Origin: Malaya genurostris
Lineage: Eukaryota; Arthropoda; Insecta; Diptera; Culicidae
Length of the DNA: 64,000 bases
Assembly: GCF_030247185.1 (NCBI RefSeq)
Contig: NC_080572.1
Coordinates: forward strand, 131,011,567 to 131,075,566
Reading direction: 5' to 3'
Shown: positions 1 through 11,000 of the stretch, piece after piece
Position numbering within the stretch: position 1 is the stretch's first letter
Layout: every line of letters starts with the position of its first letter
Program-made: the position numbers and the translations under genes
The notes under the pieces: generated by a model
The model's input: only the letters and a program-made list of their open reading frames with translations
The model's database searches: none
Told to the model about the DNA's origin: nothing

Positions 1-566
1 TAGTGAATTTTGCGGATATTCTAACTATCATAAATCGATTCTACAGAAAAATTTGCATAAGAAATACTAATTTTGAAAATATTTGCTCATATTTATATAA
101 AATTATTGAGCAAAGTCGCGTTTTTGATCGTTTTCCCCACTGTGCGTTCGTTCAATAGTTGAGCATTTCTATAAAACATCAAGGTTAGAAATTCAAGTCT
201 TGCGTTTCCCCTGACGACACTAACAGTCATCAGACTTGCCAGTTTTATATGAAATTCAATAAGGTACACCGTCACTCTGACAGAGTATCATTACAGTGTA
301 CCGCACGATGCAAAATGTGTCCTTGAAAATTTGTCGAAGCATTCGTATTTGCTAGTACTATGATTGTATTTACACTTAGAATCTTTCCAGATCGAGATTC
401 TCGAACATACGATAATTAGCTTGTAAAACCTATGCCCTATCCGCCAACTCGGGCTAATTATTCAAACTAACAGATACTGATACTGATATAAGAATTTTAA
501 TTTATGTGAATTTTATAACGAAAAAACGTGGAACCAAGATACCTGTAGAATTGAATTGATACTTAC
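1..566. other. No gene seen; sequence downstream of a host exon
   Basis: AT-rich sequence with no supported gene. If the minus-strand exon at 567-683 is real, this is intron leading toward further exons beyond the left edge. I looked for another minus-strand acceptor followed by an open frame and found none convincing. Confidence 0.5.
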
Positions 567-683
567 GGTCAAAGTGCATCCAGGGAAATGTAAACAAACA
601 GGATCCGTTGGCCATGTTTTGCACACATAAAAGTGGAATTGCCAGATTCTATCGGTCAGATACGTCTTAATGGTTTGATGAAA
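567..683 (-). CDS. Internal exon of a putative glycine-N-acyltransferase-like host gene
   Basis: A 117-bp (39-codon) open exon on the minus strand. It is preceded by a pyrimidine-rich tract ending in TTTCAG and followed by a perfect donor (gtaagt, complement of 561-566). Both ends are phase 0, so it joins in frame to the ATG exon at 6510-6611. The peptide contains TIKTYLTDRIWQFHFYV and then WPTDPVCLHFPGCT, a pattern I associate with the N-terminal region of insect GLYAT-like acyltransferases of the GNAT superfamily. Such enzymes move acyl groups from acyl-CoA to amino-acid acceptors. The catalytic acetyl-CoA-binding part is not in this exon and would lie off the left edge. The exon is unbroken and has the look of selected sequence, unlike its surroundings. 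The gene-family name is moderately supported; that it is a spliced coding exon is better supported. Confidence 0.62.
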
Positions 684-1236
684 CTGAAACAAGCAAAAGT
701 TATGTTCACACAGATAAAAATATTGTTCGATCGAATTATATAATTTTATTCGAAATTAATCTTGAAAGCATGGATACTAGGGCGGGAGAAGGTTGTATGG
801 AAAAAATTAAAAAGATGAATTTACCACTTCACCAATCTTTTCGTGTTAGTTTTGGGTCTCATGCAAAATTTTGTCTCGATCGGTGAAACTATGTTCTCGG
901 GCCACATTTTTAGAGTTTGTGTGGAATTTAGTGTGGGAATTCAACGAGGAAAAAAACTTTTGAAGACTTCGAAACGATTCGACATTCGCAGAGAATGTTC
1001 TTAAAGGTACACCGAGACAAGGTCCGTCATTCCCTTGTCTATAACCAAAGATGGCAGGTTCACAGATAAATCTGTGTTTCACAGATTCTCAATATGGTGT
1101 ACAGATTTTAAAAATGGTACAGATTTCCACAGATCTCTGGAATCAATCACAGACTGACAGGCCCCAAATTGCTAAGGAAAAAAACACAGTGCGATAGAAC
1201 TTCCGACAGAGAGTTTGAGAGTGACGAGACCGTTTT
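684..1236. other. Intron sequence with clustered CACAGAT motifs
   Basis: No gene seen. Between about 1050 and 1165 the word CACAGAT or ACAGATT recurs at least eight times in both strict and decayed form, giving a short AT-rich repeat patch. The rest is unremarkable intron-like sequence between the two minus-strand exons. Confidence 0.4.
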
Positions 1237-2105
1237 TGCCATTCTCGTATACAAAAGCTATGCAATTACAATGAAAACTGACTTTTCAACCAAGGTCCGG
1301 AGGGCCGAGTGTCATATACTATTCGATTCAGCTCTATGAACTGAGAAAATGTATATGTGTGCGTGTGTATAGATGTAACAAAAATGTGTACTCACTTCTC
1401 CGGAGATGACTGAACCTATTTTTAAAAATTTAGATTCGAATGAAAGGACTCTTGGTCACGTTGCCTGCTATTGAATTTCATCCCGAACTACTTCCAGTTC
1501 CGATGATACAGGGTAGTATGCACCAAGAAAAACATGGAGATAAAAAACGGTTAAGCAATCTCAGAAAAAGCTAGTGCATAAGCACTAGCTTTTTCTGAGA
1601 TGGCCAAACCGTTTTTCACAAACTTTGATTCAAATTAAAGGTCTCATAACCTAAGATTCAATTGAAAAGTCTTATATTTCTTAAAAAATTTCCAGAATTC
1701 TTGCAACGGATCTTCAGGATCCACCGTGATAAGTTGAAAATTTTCGATTTCAAGAGTACATTTTCACAAAAAATGTCAAAAAACACGCGGTGGCAAAAAC
1801 AAGTGCAGCTTCATATAACTGACTGATAAAGCTTCTAGTTTGAAGAACTTGTTAGATTGTAGATATAGAAACCTAATTCGGTACTAGTGGTCCCCCATTC
1901 TAGGTTCCGGAAATACCAACAGCAATGAATAAAATCTCCAATTAATTCTGATCCGATCTTCGGGTCTGGAAGTACAGGACGATTCAAGTAACTATCTTCT
2001 ACCTCACTGAATGCGGTTTTATTCTATCCGGATATAATTTTCGGTTCCGAAAGTACACGATGAAGACCCGTTGTTGCGTCAATGGTTAAAATTTAGAAAA
2101 TAAGA
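1237..2105 (+). repeat. Dispersed repeat A, decayed copy
   Basis: Carries the hallmark block 'ggccgagtgtcatatac' with 'attcgattcagct' (1304-1335), then a TG-rich stretch and repeated paragraphs of the form 'gatg(g)ctgaacc..ttt', 'ttcaaatgaaaggtc', 'acttccggttccg'. The same series occurs near 5400, 17745, 18455 and 40680. Limits are approximate because the copy is decayed. No coding capacity is visible. Confidence 0.6.
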
Positions 2106-2527
2106 AAATGATTGTGGTGGTTCCCAAACTTTTTTGGTTGAACGCCCATTTTAAATATATTATTTGTTCTACTGCCCACTAAGTAGAAAGAATTATTAAA
2201 GTTCAGCGGCAATCATCATTTTTGCAGTTAACTCGAGATTTGAACATAACTGATACAAAAACAATTTGCTTCCCAATCCCAACGCGGTAGAAATTAATGA
2301 TTAATTTCAGACCCTATCGTTCAAACATTGGGTAAGCAAAACGACAAAAAAACCTCACATATCATTGCTCAACCGGAGAATTCAAGTAAGATCGACTGCT
2401 AGCGGAATGAAATTTTTGAGTGCGAAATTTAATCACAGGGGATCAACTAAATGTGAACTTAACCGACAGTGCACATTCAGATCAAATACCAAGTTCTTTT
2501 TTAGCCGGAAGTCTTCTGCATTGTGTA

Positions 2528-2746
2528 TCATAACATCCACAGTAATTCAGTTGGCAGAGTTATTTCCCCGAATTGGAGAAGGTTGCCGACGGATTTCTGA
2601 ACGGACTCTGAAAGTTTAGGGCGCCAGTTTTTGGATTTCATTGTTTCCATTTTATCAGTCATAATTTCAGATCGTTTTCTTGTGGCGTATCTGTACAACA
2701 CTATGATTTTTTCAAGAGCTTGCTCAAAGGTAACTTTTCGAGTCAT
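2528..2746 (-). pseudogene. Unassigned decayed coding fragment
   Basis: A 72-codon open stretch containing VTFEQALEKIIVLYRYATRK, whose residue composition looks more protein-like than chance. Upstream and downstream in the same frame are several stops interspersed with further protein-like pieces. I cannot name the family. A worn retrotransposon gag or other element protein is possible. It may equally be a chance open stretch. Confidence 0.2.
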
Positions 2747-2984
2747 TTCTCTTTGTGGTTATACTTCTTGTGTGAGAGACAAGAATGAAAACATTTTAAA
2801 TCAAACAGTTTATTTGCGGTCAAACAGTTTGTTTGCGACTCTCAAGCGAAGACTTTCCACAGGTGAAATTACGACAAAAAATAAGTTTTATTGATAAAGA
2901 TGTACACGACTGTGTTTATTACATTTGTTAGTATTTTTTTTTTCATGATTGTTAGTAAAAATTCCAAGTCGTCTCACCCATTAA

Positions 2985-4390
2985 TAATTAAGCGATATGA
3001 TGATCTGGATTCTGGTCCTGAACACTGGATTAGAAAATTGAACTATCGAGCAAGGTTTCTGGATCAGAATACTGAATCTGAACCTGGATTTTTGATAGAG
3101 ATTCTTTATCCACATATGGATTCTGAACTTAAAACAGAATTAAGTACTTATATTCGGAACATGAATCCGGATTCTAGACCTGGAGTTAGATTGTGAATCT
3201 GAACTCCTGACAGAGACCTTAACCTAGATTCTGGACTTGGATTCTGCATCAGAATTCAGTTTTCTGAATTTCTGACAGAGTTTCCGAAACTAAACTTTGA
3301 ACCTATTGTGCACTTGAACTGTGAGCCTGAATTGGATTCTGAATCTGAGTTCTCTAGGATTCCTCAATTCTAAACTTGAACCAAAATAATTGAGCTTCTA
3401 AACCTAGACCAGAATTCTGAACCAGGACGCTGTAGTTGGATATCCGACAAGGTTTCGGGATTTGAATCTGGACATGGTTTTTGAACCAGAATTCTGACAG
3501 AGGTTCCTGAGCCTGATTTCTTGGCTGGGCATGATTCAGGTTTCCAAACAAGATTTTTACTCCAAAAATTTGACAGAGATACTGGGAACGCATCAGAATC
3601 GGGAACCTGGAATTTGAATCCTGATTTTGGATTCTAATCCTGAAACTGGATTCAGAAACATAACTCTGGAATTGTATTCTGGGCCAAAATGTCGAAGCAT
3701 GATTATGGACCTGATAAATGATAAAGAATTCTTTATTTGGATTCTGAATCTGGACCTGGACTCTGTACATGGATTCTAACCAAAACATCTAAGTTCCAGA
3801 CCAGAATTCCGTACTAGAATTGGAACTCAGAAACTGGACCTGAATTAAGTAACTTGACCTAACATCTTAACATAGATTTGTGATCTGAGTGCAGAATATG
3901 AATTCTGAACCTAAAATTGGGAATTCGATTCAGATTTTGGATCAAAATTATTGATAGAGATTTTTTAGCTGAACCTGACTTTTGCATCTGGATTCTGGAA
4001 TTTAATTTTCAACCTGATATTGGACTTTGGTTCTCCTGACTGAATTTTTGAACCTGACTCTTGACTCTTCACCTGAATTCTGAACTTGAACCTGGTTTAT
4101 TGAGCGAAAATCGGATGCGAATTTTAGGCCTGCATTTTGGACTTGGGTTATAGACCTGAAGTCCTGACAGGAATACATAGGTTTTCGTGTGTTTTGGACA
4201 TAAGTTCTGATATCAGGCCTAGATTCTGGGTCTGAATTCAAAATTTTAGATCTGAACCGAGAAGCAGGATTCTGGGTCTGAATTCCGAACATGAATATGA
4301 ATTCTGGATCTGATCTCAGGATTTTGAACAAGATTTTGGACTCGACCTCTGAGAATAATTCTGACCATCTGGATTCTGAACGTGGACCTG
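2985..4390. repeat. Degenerate 'GATTCTGAACCTGGA' satellite or minisatellite
   Basis: About 1.4 kb is built almost wholly from short variants of 'gattctgaacctgga', 'attctgac', 'gacagag' and similar words. The period is irregular at about 12 to 18 bp. Few stop-generating words remain on either strand, which explains long spurious reading frames on both strands here. Spacing and phase drift along the array, so it is old. Confidence 0.75.
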
Positions 4391-4989
4391 ATTATTTTTC
4401 TGTATTTTGTATGAATTCAATTTGGAATATAGACATGATATGAATTTCAAATGAAACATTGAAACTATTTACACTCATTCCTATTTGATCAATCCTTGGA
4501 CGTAACAGCACTTGAATTTTCATCTTCTTACTTTTGTTTTCTTTCTCACAAATCTCACAAGAATTGAATGATGAACTAATCATAATTTTTGCAACTGATG
4601 AATTAGAATGGAATATTACCCACATGTCTACAAAAATTTGTTATAAATGCATTTTACTCAGGGCCTTTCTCAGAAAGTTTTTTGAAGTATCAAAGCTTAC
4701 TTTTTGCGAATTATTGCCCATCTGTTAACAATTTTTAGTTTACTACCCACTGAAGATGAGCTAATGCCTACAAGTGGGCTATAATGACCAGTTTGGGAAA
4801 CACTGCTTTAAAGAGTTCGAATAAATCACCAGAACTTTAATGAAGGCATGGAAAAGATTCAACTGATTGTGGAAAACTTCTTCTCAAAACTGTAGATTCA
4901 AGTGAGTTTTCGACTGTTTCAAATGATGGCACAGAAACGTCTAGTCTATGAAGGAGACTGCGGGAGCGGTGTAAAAGCTTTCAAAATGA

Positions 4990-5335
4990 ACGATTCCGGT
5001 ACCGACCAACCCCGATTACGAAGTGATCCTTATATGATACCACACCAGAGTTAAAATCTTATTCCAATTCTCGTAATAAAATTTCAAACATGCATCTTTC
5101 GATAATACCGCAACTGGAACCCGAATCCAGAAAAAAAGGATCAGTAACCAATTGATTGTAAGACCTATGTTCATGAAAATATGTAGGACCACTTTTACAT
5201 TATTAACCCTGTATACGAGGAACCGAAAGTCGGGTCTGAATAAAAATAATGATATACAACCTTTCATTTGAATTAAAGTTGACTAAAATCGATTTAGCTA
5301 CCCCTTAAAGAATTATTTAAAAAATTTTCATTCCT
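4990..5335 (-). repeat. Dispersed repeat A fragment, reverse orientation
   Basis: On the minus strand this segment shows the repeat A paragraph (…aaatgaaaggttg…, cgactttcggttcc…). It is opposite in direction to the adjoining fragment beginning near 5395. Limits are approximate. Confidence 0.45.
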
Positions 5336-5394
5336 TTCCGCAACATGAATGAATATTTTACAACTCCCTTTATAAAGACAATATAATTGCTAGA

Positions 5395-6290
5395 ATAAAC
5401 AGACTTTCGATCGGAGCTCCGGAGCCCTCTGCTGTTAAATACCATTCGATGAAGCTCGACGAGATCGGAAAATGTTGAGATTTTTGAGAGTTTTAAGATT
5501 TTTCTCGGAGTTGGCTGAACCGATTTTAACAAGCTTAGGTTCGTTTGATAGTTACTATTAGAATGTTAATCAAGGTCGAAGATCAGCTGTAACTTCCGAC
5601 TTCACAGATATATTGGTAAAAATAACGTTATTTTCATAACAACAAATTTAATCGCGTTTGAGAGATACTATTGGATTGTGAATCAAGTTCGAATATCCAT
5701 TTGCTGTCACTTCCGGTCCCGGAGATTTAATGGTATAAGTGTCGTAAACGTATTTTTTCTCTCCATTCAATTTTCCTCAAGATAACTGAGCCGATATCTA
5801 CAAACTTAGGCTCGTTTGAAAGCTACTCTAAGGTTGTGATTAAAGTTCAATGATAAAGTTGAAATCATTTCCGGTTCCGGAGATTTATTGGTATGATGGT
5901 TTTAAACAAAAACGTCGAATAACAAAACGTCGAGTGACAAAATATCCAACTACAAAAAGTCGTATGATGGAATATTGAAAGTAACAAATCGTCGAATGTA
6001 TTAGAACAGAAGGTCGAATATAACCAAAAGTCGAAGAACCGGATAGTCGAGCTACCAAAAAGCCAATTACAATAAATCGTCGAACACTACAGAAGAGTGA
6101 ATGATACAAGTAACGTAACCGAAATAACACATTTTTTTTATATCCGCACTTTTTTCAGAAAGGTGTTCAATCTCTAATATATTATACTTTTGGTTTCAAG
6201 AGTGTTATCGAATATAAGACTGTTTGAATGACAACATAAAGGCCTTATCACACCACTAGGTGACGTAGAGAGAGGATTTTAAGGTTTATT
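5395..6290 (+). repeat. Dispersed repeat A, forward copy ending at the conserved tail
   Basis: Contains the 'ataccattcgatgaagctcgacgag' style block near 5440, three 'ggctgaaccgatttt' paragraphs, and the characteristic terminal words 'agaaaggtgtt' and 'acaccactaggtg' (about 6160 and 6253). A short tandem array (5908-6095) interrupts or replaces part of it. Confidence 0.55.
5908..6095. repeat. Degenerate tandem array of 'aaaagtcgaataac' units
   Basis: About eleven worn copies of a 15-18 bp unit containing 'gtcgaa' (aacgtcgaataac, aacgtcgagtgac, aagtcgtatgatg, aatcgtcgaatg, aaggtcgaatat, aaagtcgaagaac and others). It resembles in style the TTTCGCCGAAAG minisatellite at 45447-45597 but has a different unit. 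Confidence 0.6.
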
Positions 6291-6509
6291 GAAAAAGACA
6301 CACAGTAAAGTTAATTATGTTATAGTATAAAAAATATAATCAAACACAATCAGGAAAGTAGTAGTTTTTTTCAACTTTGAAGTGATCGGATAACAAATAT
6401 TGTTATTATAAGAAAGCATCGGTTTGTTATGAATTGGTGGAACTAAGAAGGAAGTTGAGATTGCTGCATCTACTCGACAAAAACACCAAACAATTTTCTT
6501 AATACTTAC

Positions 6510-6611
6510 TTTAACCGAGTGAGGGAAATATTTTTCCAGAACTTTGAGAACATTATGCAAATCCGCATCTTTTACCAGAACAAAGCTTTTTCCCTCGGAA
6601 ATTACATCCAT
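6510..6611 (-). CDS. First coding exon of a putative glycine-N-acyltransferase-like host gene
   Basis: On the minus strand, ATG at 6611 opens 34 codons (MDVISEGK… ending HSVK). The exon stops exactly at a consensus donor (AAA|gtaagt, intron from 6509), phase 0. An in-frame TAA lies just upstream of the ATG, and a good acceptor (tactatttccag) ends at 6624. This exon therefore probably starts at 6623 with 12 bases of 5' UTR, and an untranslated exon lies further upstream, to the right. It joins in frame to the exon at 567-683 across a 5.8-kb intron full of repeats. The LPHS-type end (here KYFPHSVK) followed by the next exon resembles insect GLYAT-like proteins. Open-frame translation past the donor is intron and should not be read as protein. 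Confidence 0.62.
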
Positions 6612-6844
6612 TGTTTATTTGACCTGGAAATAGTAAAATGGAATTGACTTTATACATGAATTTAAATTTATGAGAAATTCATCAACCAATCGTTTAATAG
6701 ATTTAAATTTGTATTAAAGAAATAAATTGTAAGATATTGTTCCTGACTTGCCTGCTATGGAAATCTACAATACCAACGGATATTTATAGATACTGGTTCT
6801 TCTGCGGATCTACTTTTTAGAATCTATGTATTTGGGTTTTTTTA

Positions 6845-7556
6845 ATGACTAACGAAAATGATTCAAATATAATTCAGTCGTGCTCTCATTTGGACTTAGG
6901 TCGTCAAAAGGAGCAGTCGGCAACGCAAACAAATCTATTGCGTGGTAATAAAAAAACCTCAAACGCACAGTTCTCAGAGCAAGATTATCTTCAAAGAAGA
7001 TCGATTTCTTCATGCTTCTGGTCGTTTGCATTGGAGCAAAATACTACGAAAATTTTACAACAATGGGGAACATTATGCAAAATCAGCCCTTCTAATGGTT
7101 CCAAATGTTATCTGAAGAACTATTAAGATTGTTTCTTTGCAAATCGGAAACTAAAACCATCAGTGCAGTGCAAATCTAGGATAAATTGACTGGCTTTGTG
7201 CAATTTCGCAGTGCCAAATTCGCAAAAGTGTTTAGTATCGTTTATATCCAAACAGTGTTTAATATCTTAGAGAATCACACAATTTGGTCCTTCTGAATGC
7301 CAGAAATTAATACCGTACAGCCTTGATAGTTTCTTTCACTGAAATATTCAAATTCGAAATGATATAATCGACAACAATATTCTGTATGTTGTTATTAAGA
7401 ACCATAATTGTATACCCAAAGAATTATGCGAAATTTTACTTCGCTATTCTGTATACGATCCGGTTTTCAACTATTTGAAGTTTGTATTAGAACTTTCTGC
7501 TGATTTGCTATAAAAATGCATAGCACCGACTCAGAGGCCATTTATTTTCAATTTGG
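6845..7556 (+). repeat. Decayed repeat B-related sequence, rearranged
   Basis: Segments 7020-7240 and 7258-7400 match, in diverged form, two parts of repeat B (35370-35580 and 35070-35200) but in swapped order. This is what two abutting tandem monomers would give. Shared words include 'gtcgtttgcattgg', 'ttctaatggttcc' and 'acagccttgatagtttct'. No gene seen. Confidence 0.5.
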
Positions 7557-8088
7557 CTGTCGTTGTGAACGTTTTTTTTTTATTCAATAATGTAATATAA
7601 TTTTAGGCACACTGCTTAAGCTCTAAGATGCCAAGGGTATTTTCTAATCTTAATTAACGACTAACTTAACACTAGAATAGTATCATTAGACTATGTCATC
7701 TCGAGTTCTCGTCAATCCAGCTTTCCGCTGGCGATCGGCAGTGGTCGATGAATTGATTGTTGCTTGAGTCTTCCAGATGGCATTGGTGGGTCCGCGGGAA
7801 ACACCCCCAGGCTACGGTGGCCCGCATACTGGTTTTCAACTGGAGCGGTCTTCCTTGGGCGGTGATGGTGATGTTACGGAAGAGAATGAAAAAGGGGATG
7901 TGGGAACAAAATGTCTGAAAACGACAGAGATCTAATTAGTTGCATCGAGATGGTGAAGAGACAGGGAAGGGGGAACGAAAAAGTTAGTGACAAAAAAAAG
8001 ATCTTGTTAGTTCCAATGAAGATGGTGGACAGGGACGGGGATCGAGAGAATCGGGCGAAAGTTAGTGTCGAACCTGTGGGTGGAGACA

Positions 8089-11000
8089 TTACACTTGTAC
8101 ATCAATGTGTTTAAGGTACTGGTATATGAGAAGCATATATAAACTATCCCGACTCGCCAACACATCCCGAACCGGAACCTCAGGCGGTCTACCTCGGGCT
8201 CTAAGGAATTCCAGTAGCTTCGACCTGGCGTAACGATACTCTACGCACGACCACACGACATGCTCGATGTCCTGATAACCGTCGCCACAGGTGCAGAGAA
8301 CGCTCTCCGCGAGCCCAACACGCCAGAGATGTGCGTTGAAAGTGTAGTGATTTGACATAAGCCGCGACATAACACGAATGAAATCGCGACTCACGTTCAT
8401 CCCCCTGAACCAAGGTTTCGTCGATACCTTAGGGATGATGGAATGTAGCCATCGTCCCAGTTCGCCAATGCTCCATGAAGTTTGCCAACTTTCGAGAGTT
8501 TTCTGACGAGAGATACTAAAAAATTCATTGAAGCAGATTGGTCTTTCATAAATATCACCTTCTAATGTTCCCACCTTAGCCAATGAGTCTGCCTTTTCAT
8601 TGCCCGGAATGGAACAATGCGAAGGGACCCAGACTAACGATATTGAATATGACCGTTCAGATAAAGTTTGCAAGTGTTCCCGTATTTACTTTCCTGGCTA
8701 CCGGGGATACTTTCCTGGCTTCATTGCCCGGAGAGCTTCTATTGAGCTTAGACTGTCCGTGACAATGAAGTACTGGTCTTTGGGCAAGGTTTCAATGATC
8801 TCGAGGGTGTACTGAATAGCACCTAATTCTGCGACGTAAACTGAAGCCGGATCACTGAGTTTGTACGAAGCGGTGATGTTCTGATTGAAGATGCCAAAGC
8901 CTGTGGACCTGTCGATGTTTGATCCATCAGTGTAAAACACGTTTTCACAGTTGACTGTTCTAAATTTATTATAAAATATATTAGGGGCCTCTCGAGGGCG
9001 TACGTGTTCCAAGAATCTCTTCTCTCATGGATATGTCGAAAAACACAGTAGAATCAGAAGTATCCAAGAAATGAGCACGGTTGGAAACAAACGAAGAAGG
9101 ATTAATATTCTGAGCCATGTAATCAAAATACAAGGACATAAACCGGGTCTGAGAATTGAGCTCGACAAGCCTTTCGAAGTTTTCAATCACCATCGGATTC
9201 AAGATGTCGCATCGGATTAGCAATCGATATGAGAGGTCCCAGAATCGGGTTTTCAACGGTAAGACGCCCGAGAGCACTTCGAGACTCATCGTATGAGTCG
9301 ATTGCATGCAACCTAGGGCAATACGCAAACAACGATACTGAATTCTTTCCAGTTTATTGAAATGGGTGTTCGCGGCGGATCGGAAGCAGAAGCATCCATA
9401 TTCCATTACGGACAATATCGTTGTTTGGTACAGCCTGATCAGGTCTCCTGGGTGGGCACCCCACCAAGTTCCGGTTATTGTACGAAGAAAATTGATTCTC
9501 TGTTGGCATTTTTGTTTCAGATACCTAATGTGACATCCCCAGGTGCCTTTGGAGTCGAACCAGACCCCGAGATATTTGAACGTGAAGACCTCAGCTATGT
9601 TTTCACCACCTAGTTGAAGCTGTTGTTGTGCTGGTTCTCGCTTTCTTGAAAATAAAACGAGCTCAGTTTTCTCCGTGGAGAACTCGATACCCATTTGAAG
9701 AGCCCATGTCGACAAGTTGTCGAGGGTATCTTGCAATGGTCCTTGGAGATCGGCAGCTTTGGGTCCTATAATAGACACAACGCTGTCGTCGGCAAGTTGT
9801 CTTAGCGTGCAAGATGTGTTGATACATTGATCAATGCTGTTTACGTGAAAGTTGTATAAGGGGCTGTCCATAAAAGACGTCACGCTTTTTTGACGATTTT
9901 TGACTCCCCATCCCCCCTTTGTCACAAATTGTCACAGAAGCAAAGACCCCCCACCCCCTCTATGTCACATGTCACGAATTCAAAATAAATAAAATTCATT
10001 TAATACCCACTCAATATGTATGACAAACCATACAAATATGAGGGAAAAATCAATTTATTACATGCTGTCATTAGATTAAAAAATATCCCTAAAACTACAA
10101 AATCATCGGAATTATTTTATTAACAAAAGTATTTGGTTGGAATTGATGAAACATTTAAATCATCTGTTTTATTCCTTCTAGGGTTACACAGATATATTAT
10201 TGTTTTAGGTAAAGAATAATATTTCCTTAGTGTAGCATACAGGGCTGAGAAAATAAAGACCAAAACCTCATCAAAACAAGATCACTGCCGGAGAATCTTT
10301 TCATGATCAGTTCATCAGTGGATTTTAAATCACATCAATCAAAATCGGTACGGATCTTCCGTCACACAAAACTGGTAGTGATTTTGAGCTAAAATGATTC
10401 TTGATTTATGTAAGTTCAATCATTGGATGATTCGATAAGCTTTGATGTTGGTGGAGGAAAATCACATATGATCAAAATAAGACATGACATGATCTACGTC
10501 TGAAATCGTTGATCTCCCGCCCTTTTTCAAATGGAGTACAATTGAATAAACTGCATCAGAATCATAGAGGAGAAATTCTTATGATATACTATTATCAATG
10601 CTAGAAAATCAAATTACTGAAAAAATTGTCAGTGCATATCTTAAGTTAAACCGTTTGAAGGCATCTTTTTATTTTTTTCTCATATTAGGCAAAATTTATT
10701 AATTTCGCTAATTTACTCGCTCCTCCGTGCACTTTGGCGATCACAACAGAAATGATTTCCTGCATCACTCATTTCCAAATTTACAAGAAGAAGCTTCTAC
10801 ATAAAAAAATACACGTTTTCCTATAGAATGTAAACGTTTATTGTGGAGATTTTTTCAGGAAATAGTGCAAAGCAGTAATATAACTAGGTATTTCAAAAAT
10901 GCGCTCATTGAAAATATTGGACGTCACATTCCAAAAACCTCTCCCCCTCCCCACTGTCACAAAAGGTCACGTTTTATGAAACACCCCCCTCCCTCTTGCG

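Larger units (their letters stand above)
2115..4805. mobile_element. Possible hAT-like non-autonomous element enclosing a degenerate satellite
   Basis: The left end reads 'gtggttcccaaact' (2117-2130) and the right end 'agtttgggaaacactg' (4790-4805). These are imperfect inverted copies of the CAGTGGTTCCCAAACT type of hAT terminal repeat. I do not see a convincing 8-bp target duplication, so the two ends could also come from two related copies. Both ends also carry a 'ctrcccactraag' block in direct orientation. No transposase is present. Confidence 0.4.

Noticed and set aside
2891..4331. Frames of 101, 144 and 109 codons in the satellite
   Set aside because: The repeat words lack stops on both strands; peptides are low-complexity repeats of the same words.
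6315..6509. Continuation of the 6611 reading frame to 98 codons
   Set aside because: A consensus donor at 6509 ends the exon; beyond it the peptide loses family resemblance and becomes AT-driven.
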